This document shows positions 56,887-64,000 of a stretch of DNA of 64,000 nucleotides, one piece after another. The stretch covers positions 1 through 64,000 of the forward strand of contig NZ_JALPTH010000032.1 of the NCBI RefSeq assembly GCF_023218175.1. Direction: 5' to 3'. This DNA is from Streptomyces lichenis. Lineage in GTDB: Bacteria; Actinomycetota; Actinomycetes; Streptomycetales; Streptomycetaceae. Position 1 is the stretch's first letter. Each line of letters begins with the position of its first letter. A model generated the notes under the pieces. It was not told where the DNA came from. It saw only the letters and a list, made by a program, of their open reading frames with translations, and made no database searches. Both the position numbers and the translations under genes were made by a program.

Positions 56887-57347
56887 CCGGGGGTGGCGAT
56901 CCCCGGGGCGCAGGTCAGCCAGCCGGAGAGCCAGGCGCGGCCGCGGATGCGGTTGGGCACCGCCACCGGGGCGACGTCGGTGAGCTCCAGCACCGCCGGC
57001 AGCTCGTCGTCCTGGGCATGGGTGGCCGCGCGCACCGGCGGGGCGTCGGCGGGGAAGAGCAGGAAGACCTCGCCGTCCGTGCCCACGGTCCGGGCGTCCG
57101 GCATCAGCTGCTCGGGACGGGCGCCGTCCACCCCCGGGAGGATGAGCACTCCGGAGCATGTACTCTGTACGAGAGTTCGTGTGCGTTCGGCTGCTGACGG
57201 CATCCGGGCGATCTCAAGCCCGCTGGGACGCGGCTGACCATGAGCTGATCGGACCTCCGTCATGTCGATGCCCTGCTGCGCCTGCGCAGGAGCATCGCCT
57301 TTCGTGTTGCCGTCTGTGATGCGCGTGGTGTTCCCAGGGCTGGACAT
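56505..57347 (-). CDS. DUF2470 / split-barrel haem-utilisation-type protein
   Basis: The 280-residue protein starts at ATG 57347 after an AAGGAGA site. The middle (about 50-185) resembles the FMN-binding split barrel seen in haem-degrading HugZ-like proteins. The C-terminal DUF2470 domain has LLQHLAAAHGDQVQGL and VPLALDRFGLRVRCRDQAGR. An iron box lies just upstream, which supports a role in iron or haem metabolism. Its 3' end is overlapped by the extended toxin frame. A shorter start at the MPSAAER methionine is possible. Confidence 0.82.
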   Translation of the reverse strand: MSSPGNTTRITDGNTKGDAPAQAQQGIDMTEVRSAHGQPRPSGLEIARMPSAAERTRTLVQSTCSGVLILPGVDGARPEQLMPDARTVGTDGEVFLLFPADAPPVRAATHAQDDELPAVLELTDVAPVAVPNRIRGRAWLSGWLTCAPGIATPGQMMLRLEVGEVHVDDLWGEGSVDPDDFASSVPDPLAPYETELLQHLAAAHGDQVQGLSTLLGQRSADGPPAIHRVVPLALDRFGLRVRCRDQAGRLFDARFDFPEPVGDVHGLRRAMHTLFEAAQG

Positions 57348-57361
57348 GCGATCTCCTTGAT

Positions 57362-57380
57362 TAAGGTAAGCCTAACCTAA
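57362..57380. promoter_or_regulatory. Iron box (DmdR/IdeR-type operator)
   Basis: TAAGGTAAGCCTAACCTAA matches the 19-bp consensus TTAGGTTAGGCTAACCTAA at 16 positions. It lies 15 bp before the DUF2470 start and about 24 bp before rpsD, in the divergent spacer. Iron-loaded DmdR would repress the leftward gene. Confidence 0.8.
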
Positions 57381-57403
57381 CCTATATCGGAGGTCTGGAG
57401 AAC

Positions 57404-58018
57404 GTGCCTAACCAGTCGCGTCCCAAGGTCAAGAAGTCCCGTGCGCTCGGCATCGCCCTGACGCCGAAGGCCGTCAAGTACTTCGAGGCCCGCCCGTACC
57501 CGCCGGGTGAGCACGGCCGCGGTCGCAAGCAGAACTCGGACTACAAGGTCCGTCTGCTGGAGAAGCAGCGCCTCCGCGCCCAGTACGACATCAGCGAGCG
57601 CCAGATGGCGCGTGCCTACGACCGCGCCAAGAAGGCCGAGGGCAAGACCGGCGAGGCCCTGGTGGTCGAGCTGGAGCGCCGCCTCGACGCCCTGGTCCTG
57701 CGGTCGGGCATCGCCCGCACCATCTACCAGGCCCGCCAGATGGTCGTCCACGGCCACATCGAGGTCAACGGCGGCAAGGTCGACAAGCCGTCCTTCCGCG
57801 TCCGCCCCGACGACGTCGTGATGGTCCGCGAGCGCAGCCGTGCCAAGAGCCTGTTCCAGGTCGCGCGTGAGGGTGGCTTCGCCCCCGACGGCGAGACCCC
57901 GCGCTACCTCCAGGTCAACCTGAAGGCCCTCGCCTTCCGCCTGGACCGCGACCCGAACCGCAAGGAGATCCCGGTCATCTGCGACGAGCAGCTGGTCGTC
58001 GAGTACTACGCCCGCTGA
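57404..58018 (+). CDS. rpsD: 30S ribosomal protein S4
   Basis: The 204-residue protein begins [20 protein letters not shown] and has the S4 RNA-binding domain [20 protein letters not shown]. The four N-terminal Cys of zinc-binding S4 forms are absent, so this is the zinc-independent type. It stands alone, away from the main ribosomal operons. The start GTG 57404 follows GGAG. Confidence 0.97.
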   Translation: MPNQSRPKVKKSRALGIALTPKAVKYFEARPYPPGEHGRGRKQNSDYKVRLLEKQRLRAQYDISERQMARAYDRAKKAEGKTGEALVVELERRLDALVLRSGIARTIYQARQMVVHGHIEVNGGKVDKPSFRVRPDDVVMVRERSRAKSLFQVAREGGFAPDGETPRYLQVNLKALAFRLDRDPNRKEIPVICDEQLVVEYYAR

Positions 58019-58048
58019 CCCGGCGCGGTACTCCCACCCACGCGGTGC

Positions 58049-58087
58049 CGCAAGCCCGCCGCTCCCTCCCGGAGCGGCGGGCTTGCG
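58049..58087 (+). terminator. rpsD terminator
   Basis: CGCAAGCCCGCCGCTCC and GGAGCGGCGGGCTTGCG form a perfect 17-bp stem with loop CTCCC. Confidence 0.85.
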
Positions 58088-58282
58088 CCGTCCCGACCGC
58101 CCCTTCCCCGGGGCCGCCGTCCGCGCGGAAAAGCCGGTGCGGACCGGCCACGCGGGCGCGATAGGCTCGATGGACGGTCTCCCGCGCCCCGAGCCGGCCG
58201 CGGGAGCAGACCCGCCCCCGCGGGCCCGGGCCCCGGGCGGACCCACGAAACAGCACGTCCGAACAGCAAGGAGCGGTGCGCA

Positions 58283-58714
58283 GTGACCGGTGGAGAGGTG
58301 GCCGGCATCCTGGTGGCCGTCTTCTGGGCGATCCTGGTCTCCTTCCTGGCCGTGGTACTGGTCAGACTGGCCCAGACGCTCAGGGCGACCACCAGGCTGG
58401 TGGCCGAGGTGACCGAGCGGGCGGTGCCCCTGCTCAGCGACGCCTCCCAGACCGTACGCAGCGCGCAGACCCAGCTGGAGCGGGTCGACGCCATCGCCTC
58501 GGACGTCCAGGAGGTCACCTCCAACGCCTCCGCGCTCTCCACGACGGTCGCCTCCACCTTCGGCGGCCCGCTCGTCAAGGTCGCGGCCTTCGGCTACGGC
58601 GTCCGCCAGGCCGTCAGCCGCAACAGGAACGACAAGCCGGCCGAGCAGCCCCGGCGCACGGTCATCACCGGCCGTACGCTGCCGGGCGCCCGGGGCCGCA
58701 AGCGGAAGGGCTGA
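58283..58714 (+). CDS. DUF948-type membrane protein
   Basis: The 143-residue protein starts at GTG 58283 behind AAGGAGCGG. One N-terminal membrane helix (GILVAVFWAILVSFLAVVLV) leads to a coiled region (VTERAVPLLSDASQTVRSAQ) typical of DUF948. The tail is basic. Function unknown. It is followed eight bases later by another small membrane protein gene and then alaS. Confidence 0.88.
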   Translation: MTGGEVAGILVAVFWAILVSFLAVVLVRLAQTLRATTRLVAEVTERAVPLLSDASQTVRSAQTQLERVDAIASDVQEVTSNASALSTTVASTFGGPLVKVAAFGYGVRQAVSRNRNDKPAEQPRRTVITGRTLPGARGRKRKG

Positions 58715-58722
58715 CCCACACG

Positions 58723-59076
58723 ATGTTCCGCCGTACCTTCTGGTTCTCCGCCGGTGCCGCCGCCGGTGTGTGGGCCACCACCAAGGTCAACCGCAAGCTC
58801 AGGCAGCTCACCCCCGAGAGCCTGGCCGCCCAGGCCGCCGACAAGGCGGTCGAGGCCAGCCACCGGCTCCGGGAGTTCGCCCTCGACGTCCGCGCCGGAA
58901 TGCTCCAGCGCGAGGCGGAGCTGGGTGAGGCACTGGGCTTGGAGGCCGCCCCGGAGGACCCGGCGCTGCCGGCGCCCCGGCGCACCCGGGCCGTCGAGCC
59001 CCCCGCCCCGGCGCGGCCCGCCCGCCCGCGCACCACCCGCACCCCCCGTACGTACAACCGGAATGAGGACCACTGA
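58723..59076 (+). CDS. Small DUF6167-like membrane-associated protein
   Basis: The 117-residue protein begins [20 protein letters not shown], a short hydrophobic segment. A helix follows ([20 protein letters not shown]), then a Pro/Ala/Arg-rich tail. The gene is conserved before alaS in actinobacteria. Function unknown. Its stop overlaps the alaS start by one base. Confidence 0.78.
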   Translation: MFRRTFWFSAGAAAGVWATTKVNRKLRQLTPESLAAQAADKAVEASHRLREFALDVRAGMLQREAELGEALGLEAAPEDPALPAPRRTRAVEPPAPARPARPRTTRTPRTYNRNEDH

Positions 59077-61745
59077 TGGAGTCGGCCGAGATCCGCCGCC
59101 GCTGGCTGAGCTTCTTCGAGGAGCGCGGGCACACCGTCGTCCCTTCGGCGTCGCTCATCGCGGACGACCCGACTCTGCTGCTGGTCAACGCCGGCATGGT
59201 GCCCTTCAAGCCCTACTTCCTCGGTGAGGCCAAGCCGCCCGCCCCGCGCGCCACCAGCGTGCAGAAGTGCGTCCGCACCCCGGACATCGAAGAGGTCGGC
59301 AAGACCACCCGGCACGGCACCTTCTTCCAGATGTGCGGCAACTTCTCCTTCGGCGACTACTTCAAGGAGGGCGCCATCACGCTCTCCTGGGAGCTGCTGA
59401 CCTCGCCCGTGGAGCAGGGCGGCTACGGGCTGGACCCCGAGCGGCTGTGGATCACCGTCTACCTGGACGACGACGAGGCCGAGCAGATCTGGCGCGAGAA
59501 GGTCGGCGTCCCCGCCGAGCGCATCCAGCGCCTGGGCAAGAAGGACAACTTCTGGTCCATGGGCGTCCCCGGCCCCTGCGGCCCCTGCTCCGAGATCAAC
59601 TACGACCGCGGGCCCGAGTTCGGCCCCGAGGGCGGCCCGGCCGTCAACGACGAGCGGTACGTGGAGATCTGGAACCTGGTCTTCATGCAGTACGAGCGGG
59701 GCGCCGGCGACGGCAAGGAGGACTTCCCGATCCTCGGCGACCTGCCGTCCAAGAACATCGACACCGGACTCGGCCTCGAACGCCTCGCCATGATCCTCCA
59801 GGGCGTGCGGAACATGTACGAGACCGACACCCTGCGCGTCGTCATGGACAAGGCCACCGAGCTGACCGGCGTCCGCTACGGCGAGAAGCACGAGTCCGAC
59901 GTCTCCATGCGCGTGGTCGCCGACCACATGCGCACCTCGGTGATGCTCATCGGCGACGGCGTCACCCCCGGCAACGAGGGCCGCGGCTACGTGCTGCGCC
60001 GCATCATGCGCCGCGCCGTCCGCAACATGCGGCTGATGGGCGCCTCCGGGCCGGTCGTCAAGGACCTCATCGACGTGGTCATCGACACCATGGGCCGGCA
60101 GTACCCGGAGCTGATCACCGAGCGCGGCCGGATCGAGGCCGTCGCCCTCGCCGAGGAGGCCGCCTTCCTCAAGGCCCTGCGCGGCGGCACCAACATCCTG
60201 GACACCGCCGTCACCGACACCAAGGCCGCCGGCGGCACCGTGCTCTCCGGCGACCAGGCCTTCCTGCTCCACGACACCTGGGGCTTCCCCATCGACCTCA
60301 CCCTGGAGATGGCCGCCGAACAGGGCCTCACCGTGGACGAGGACGGCTTCCGCCGCCTGATGAAGGAGCAGCGGGAGCGCGCCAAGGCCGACGCCAAGGC
60401 CAAGAAGACCGGCCACGCCGACGTCTCCGCCTACCGCGAGATCGCCGACACCGCCGGCGCCACCGAGTTCACCGGCTACGCCGTCCTGGAGGGCGAGACC
60501 ACCGTCGTCGGCCTGCTGGTCAACGGCCTGCCCGCGCCGGCCGCCACCGAGGGCGACGAGGTCGAGGTCGTCCTGGACCGCACCCCGTTCTACGCCGAGG
60601 GCGGCGGCCAGCTCGCCGACACCGGCCGCATCCGGCTGGACTCCGGCGCCGTCATCGAGATCCGCGACGTCCAGCAGCCGGTCCCCGGTGTCTCCGTGCA
60701 CAAGGGAGCCGTGCAGGTCGGCGAGGTCACCGTGGGCGCCTCCGGCTACGCCGCCATCGACCGGCGCCGCCGCCAGGCCATCGCCCGCGCCCACAGCGCC
60801 ACCCACCTCACCCACCAGGCGCTGCGCGACGCCCTCGGCCCCACCGCCGCCCAGGCCGGCTCGGAGAACTCCCCGGGCCGCTTCCGCTTCGACTTCGGCT
60901 CGCCCGCCGCCGTCCCCGGCACGGTGCTCACCGACGTCGAGCAGAAGATCAACGAGGTGCTCTCCCGCGAGCTGGACGTCCAGGCCGAGGTGATGAGCCT
61001 GGAGCAGGCCAAGAAGCAGGGCGCCATCGCCGAGTTCGGCGAGAAGTACGGCGAGCGGGTCCGGGTCGTCACCATCGGCGACTTCTCCAAGGAGCTGTGC
61101 GGCGGCACCCACGTCGGCAACACCAGCCAGCTCGGCCTGGTGAAGCTGCTCGGCGAGTCCTCCATCGGCTCCGGGGTGCGCCGGATCGAGGCCCTGGTCG
61201 GCGTGGACGCCTATAACTTCCTCGCCAAGGAGCACACGGTCGTCGCCCAGCTCCAGGAGCTGGTCAAGGGTCGCTCCGAGGAGCTGCCGGAGAAGATCGC
61301 CGGCATGCTCGGCAAGCTCCGGGAGGCCGAGAAGGAGATCGAGCGGTTCCGCGCCGAGAAGGTCCTCCAGGCCGCCGCCGGCCTGGCCCAGGGCGCCCAG
61401 GACGTCCGGGGCACCGCCCTGGTCACCGGGCAGGTCCCGGACGGCACCTCCGCCGACGACCTGCGCAAGCTGGTGCTGGACGTGCGCGGCCGCATCCCGG
61501 GCGACCGCCCGGCGGTGGTCGCCCTGTTCACCACCGCGGGCGGCCGCCCGCTGACCGTGATCGCCACCAACGAGGCCGCCCGTGAGCGCGGCCTGAAGGC
61601 CGGCGACCTGGTCCGCACCGCCGCCAAGACCCTCGGCGGCGGGGGCGGCGGCAAGCCGGACGTGGCCCAGGGCGGCGGGCAGAACCCGGACGCCATCGGC
61701 GACGCCATCGCCGCCGTCGAGCGGCTCGTCGGCGAGACGGCCTGA
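59076..61745 (+). CDS. alaS: Alanyl-tRNA synthetase
   Basis: The 889-residue enzyme has the class II core ([40 protein letters not shown]), the editing domain ([16 protein letters not shown], then [16 protein letters not shown]) and the C-Ala domain with a Gly-rich segment [15 protein letters not shown]. It charges tRNA-Ala and hydrolyses mischarged Ser/Gly. GAGGA precedes ATG 59076. The ruvX start overlaps its stop. Confidence 0.98.
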   Translation: MESAEIRRRWLSFFEERGHTVVPSASLIADDPTLLLVNAGMVPFKPYFLGEAKPPAPRATSVQKCVRTPDIEEVGKTTRHGTFFQMCGNFSFGDYFKEGAITLSWELLTSPVEQGGYGLDPERLWITVYLDDDEAEQIWREKVGVPAERIQRLGKKDNFWSMGVPGPCGPCSEINYDRGPEFGPEGGPAVNDERYVEIWNLVFMQYERGAGDGKEDFPILGDLPSKNIDTGLGLERLAMILQGVRNMYETDTLRVVMDKATELTGVRYGEKHESDVSMRVVADHMRTSVMLIGDGVTPGNEGRGYVLRRIMRRAVRNMRLMGASGPVVKDLIDVVIDTMGRQYPELITERGRIEAVALAEEAAFLKALRGGTNILDTAVTDTKAAGGTVLSGDQAFLLHDTWGFPIDLTLEMAAEQGLTVDEDGFRRLMKEQRERAKADAKAKKTGHADVSAYREIADTAGATEFTGYAVLEGETTVVGLLVNGLPAPAATEGDEVEVVLDRTPFYAEGGGQLADTGRIRLDSGAVIEIRDVQQPVPGVSVHKGAVQVGEVTVGASGYAAIDRRRRQAIARAHSATHLTHQALRDALGPTAAQAGSENSPGRFRFDFGSPAAVPGTVLTDVEQKINEVLSRELDVQAEVMSLEQAKKQGAIAEFGEKYGERVRVVTIGDFSKELCGGTHVGNTSQLGLVKLLGESSIGSGVRRIEALVGVDAYNFLAKEHTVVAQLQELVKGRSEELPEKIAGMLGKLREAEKEIERFRAEKVLQAAAGLAQGAQDVRGTALVTGQVPDGTSADDLRKLVLDVRGRIPGDRPAVVALFTTAGGRPLTVIATNEAARERGLKAGDLVRTAAKTLGGGGGGKPDVAQGGGQNPDAIGDAIAAVERLVGETA

Positions 61746-62209
61746 TGCGACGCGGCCGCCGCCTCGCGATCGACGTCGGGGACGCCCGGATCGGGGTCGC
61801 CTCCTGCGACCCCGACGGGGTCCTCGCCACCCCGGTGGAGACCGTGCCGGGACGCGATGTCCCGGCCGCCCACCGGCGGCTGCGGCTGATCGTGGCGGAG
61901 TACGAACCGCTGGAGATCGTCGTCGGGCTCCCGCGCTCGCTCAGCGGGCGCGAGGGTCCGGCCGCGGCCAAGGTCCGCGCCTTCGCCCGCACCCTGGCCC
62001 AGGGCGTCGCCCCGGTCCCGGTCCGGCTGGTGGACGAGCGGATGACCACCGTCACGGCCGGCCAGCGGCTGCGGTCCTCCGGCGTGAACTCCAAGAAGGG
62101 TCGCTCCGTCATCGACCAGGCGGCCGCTGTGATCATCCTTCAGAACGCTCTTGAGTCCGAACGGGTATCGGGTAATCCGCCCGGAGAGAGCGTCGAAGTG
62201 GTCATCTGA
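61745..62209 (+). CDS. ruvX: RuvX/YqgF-family RNase H-fold nuclease
   Basis: The 154-residue protein has [54 protein letters not shown] and the final Asp in [10 protein letters not shown]. This is the YqgF pattern, linked to pre-16S rRNA 5' maturation or junction resolution. It sits between alaS and mltG, as in many bacteria. Confidence 0.94.
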   Translation: MRRGRRLAIDVGDARIGVASCDPDGVLATPVETVPGRDVPAAHRRLRLIVAEYEPLEIVVGLPRSLSGREGPAAAKVRAFARTLAQGVAPVPVRLVDERMTTVTAGQRLRSSGVNSKKGRSVIDQAAAVIILQNALESERVSGNPPGESVEVVI

Positions 62210-62312
62210 TCGCGGTACGGTAACGTTCCGCGCGACGCGGCGGCGTTCGAACATCCGCTGTGCACGACGTAGAGGCGGATCGTCCGGACGCCTCGCGGCT
62301 GTTTGGGGATCG

Positions 62313-64000
62313 ATGACTGATTATGGCCGGAGCCACGGCTCCGAACCGTGGCACCCCGAGGACCCGGCCCACCGGGACCAGGGGTGGGAAGGTCAGCAGG
62401 CGGCCTACCACCAGCACGCGCAGGGCCAGTACGGCGACGGCTCCCAGGACCCTTACGGGCAGCAGCCGCAGGGCTACGGCGACCAGCAGCAGTACGGCGA
62501 GCAGCAGGGCTACGCCGGGCAGCACTACGGTGACCAGGGCGGATACCCCCAGCAGCAGGGCTACGGCGAGCAGCAGGGCTACCCCCAGCAGCAGTACCCG
62601 TCGCAGGGGTACGGCGACCCGCACGCGGCCCAGCAGGGCTACGGGGGCTGGGACACCGGGCGGCAGACGGCGATGCCCTACGCGGCGCCCGCCCCGGCCG
62701 TCGCCGACCTCTACGCGGCCGCCCCCGACCCGTACGCCACCGGCGGGACCCCGGACCTCTACGGCACCCCCGAGGCGTACCCGCCGCCGCAGCCCCCCGG
62801 CCACCGCCAGGCCCCGGCGCCCGAGGCCGCGCCCCGGGACGAGGACCCGCACCCCTTCTTCTCCGACGGCGACGACGACCGGGACGACGGCCGGGGCGAC
62901 CGCTACGGCGGTGGCGGCGGCGCCGATGACGGTGACGACGACGAGCCGGCCGGTGCGCCCGGCGGCGGGCGGCGCCAGCCGAAGAAGAAAAAGAAGAGCC
63001 GCAACGGGCTGGCCTGCTCCTTCGTCGCCCTGGTGCTGCTCGGCGGCGCCGGCGGCGTCACCTACTTCGGCTACCAGTTCTGGCAGGGCCGCGGCCAGAT
63101 CGAGGACTTCGCGGGCGACGGGGCCGGCGAGGTCCAGGTGGAGATCCCCAAGGGCGCCACCGGCGCCCAGATCGGCCAGATCCTCAAACGCGAGGGCGTG
63201 GTCAAGAGCGTCGACGCCTTCATCCGCGCCCAGGGCGACAACCCGCGCGGCACCTCCATCCAGGAGGGCAGCTACCTCCTGAAGAAGGAGATGTCCGGCA
63301 AGGCCGCGGTCACCCTGATGCTCAGCGACGCCAGCCGGAACAACATGATCTTCCGCGAGGGCATGCGGAACGTCGACATCTACAAGGCCATCGACACCCG
63401 GCTCGACCTGAAGGCCGGCACCACCGCCAAGGTCGCCAAGGAGCAGGGCGCCGACCTCGGCCTGCCCGAGTGGGCCAGGCAGCGCCAGGGCGTCAAGGAC
63501 CCGCTGGAGGGCTTCCTCTTCCCGTCGTCCTACCCGGTGGCCAAGGGCAGCAAGCCGGAGGCCGTCCTGCGCAAGATGGTCACCCGCGCCAACACCGAGT
63601 ACGCCAAGGCCGACGTCGAGGGCCAGGCGTCCAAGCTGGGGCTCAAATCGCCCTTCGACCTGGTCACGGTCGCCAGCCTGGTCCAGGTCGAGGGCAAGTA
63701 CAAGCACGACTTCGACAAGGTGGCGCGGGTCGTCTACAACCGGCTCAAGCCGGAGAACATGGAGACCGTCGGCCGGCTGGAGTTCGACTCCACGGTCAAC
63801 TACCTCAAGGCCTCCAGCACCCTGGACATCGGCGCCGTCGACGACCTCCGCAAGATCGACGACCCGTACAACACCTACAACGTCAAGGGGCTGCCGCCCG
63901 GCCCGATCAGCAACCCCGGCGGCGAGGCGCTGCACTCGGCGCTCAAGCCCACCCCCGGCCCCTGGTACTACTTCGTCTCCATCAACTCGGAGAAGACCCT
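62313..64000 (+). CDS. mltG: Endolytic murein transglycosylase MltG, 3' end outside window
   Basis: The frame runs from ATG 62313 to the right edge without a stop (at least 562 residues). The cytosolic N terminus (about 225 residues) is Gln/Gly/Tyr-rich with [14 protein letters not shown]-like repeats, then acidic, then a KKKKK stretch. A membrane helix follows ([20 protein letters not shown]). The YceG domain has [34 protein letters not shown] and the catalytic Glu in [20 protein letters not shown]. It cuts nascent glycan strands and sets their length. Confidence 0.95.
   Translation, partial: MTDYGRSHGSEPWHPEDPAHRDQGWEGQQAAYHQHAQGQYGDGSQDPYGQQPQGYGDQQQYGEQQGYAGQHYGDQGGYPQQQGYGEQQGYPQQQYPSQGYGDPHAAQQGYGGWDTGRQTAMPYAAPAPAVADLYAAAPDPYATGGTPDLYGTPEAYPPPQPPGHRQAPAPEAAPRDEDPHPFFSDGDDDRDDGRGDRYGGGGGADDGDDDEPAGAPGGGRRQPKKKKKSRNGLACSFVALVLLGGAGGVTYFGYQFWQGRGQIEDFAGDGAGEVQVEIPKGATGAQIGQILKREGVVKSVDAFIRAQGDNPRGTSIQEGSYLLKKEMSGKAAVTLMLSDASRNNMIFREGMRNVDIYKAIDTRLDLKAGTTAKVAKEQGADLGLPEWARQRQGVKDPLEGFLFPSSYPVAKGSKPEAVLRKMVTRANTEYAKADVEGQASKLGLKSPFDLVTVASLVQVEGKYKHDFDKVARVVYNRLKPENMETVGRLEFDSTVNYLKASSTLDIGAVDDLRKIDDPYNTYNVKGLPPGPISNPGGEALHSALKPTPGPWYYFVSINSEKT

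Overview
The window is a very GC-rich (roughly 70-75% by eye), gene-dense stretch of actinobacterial chromosome, almost certainly from a Streptomyces. The evidence is a practically recognisable SsgB sporulation protein, frequent GTG and TTG starts, many Ala/Arg/Gly-rich proteins, leaderless promoters, and the conserved blocks alaS-ruvX-mltG, ruvC-ruvA-ruvB-yajC-secD-secF-apt-relA and pgsA-acyltransferase-pimA-pdxS-pdxT. Most of the window is core chromosome. No prophage, insertion sequence or CRISPR array was seen.

Layout. 1-6.5 kb: tail of a BluB-CobT fusion (lower ligand of cobalamin), a 1.6 kb repeat island, a CysG/CobA-type siroheme/corrin enzyme and an rRNA/tRNA methyltransferase. 6.5-10.4 kb: a Ser/Thr kinase, a small membrane protein, an APH-fold protein and a zinc-ribbon protein. 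10.5-11.0 kb: a leftward tRNA operon (Gly, Cys and three Val-GAC). 11.3-17.6 kb: pabB-pabC, a deoxyribosyltransferase-like gene, a double GNAT, a DsbA-like protein, small membrane proteins, a CGNR regulator and ssgB. 17.8-24.3 kb: membrane proteins, two identical tRNA-Val(CAC) genes, a SRPBCC protein, a DnaQ-like exonuclease and a DUF4365 two-gene unit. 24.6-34.5 kb: thrS, a HIT protein, an EF-G paralogue and the phosphatidylinositol mannoside operon (pgsA, acyltransferase, pimA). 35-47.5 kb: pdxST (vitamin B6), yebC, ruvCAB (Holliday junctions), yajC-secDF (protein export), apt and relA (ppGpp). 47.5-54.2 kb: DUF349 protein, cyclophilin, MBL hydrolase, hisS, VKOR, rarA. 54.2-56.9 kb: a short accessory stretch (unknown protein, monooxygenase relic, toxin-antitoxin pair). 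56.5-64 kb: a DUF2470 haem-iron-type gene behind an iron box, rpsD, two small envelope proteins, alaS, ruvX and the start of mltG, which runs off the right edge.

The most unusual element is a family of long repeats of about 265 bp. Two copies face each other around a 1.1 kb degenerate array between cobT and the cysG-like gene (2619-4235). A third copy, very close to the second, lies at 34455-34721 and forms the last codons and stop of pimA. Other observations worth checking are a perfect AAACGCGTTT palindrome next to the proposed -35 of both the tRNA operon and thrS, a DmdR/IdeR-type iron box before the DUF2470 gene, a RelE-like toxin gene that has lost its expected stop, and a translationally coupled DUF4365 (PD-(D/E)xK-like) pair. 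All functions are read from sequence motifs and family knowledge. No database search was run.
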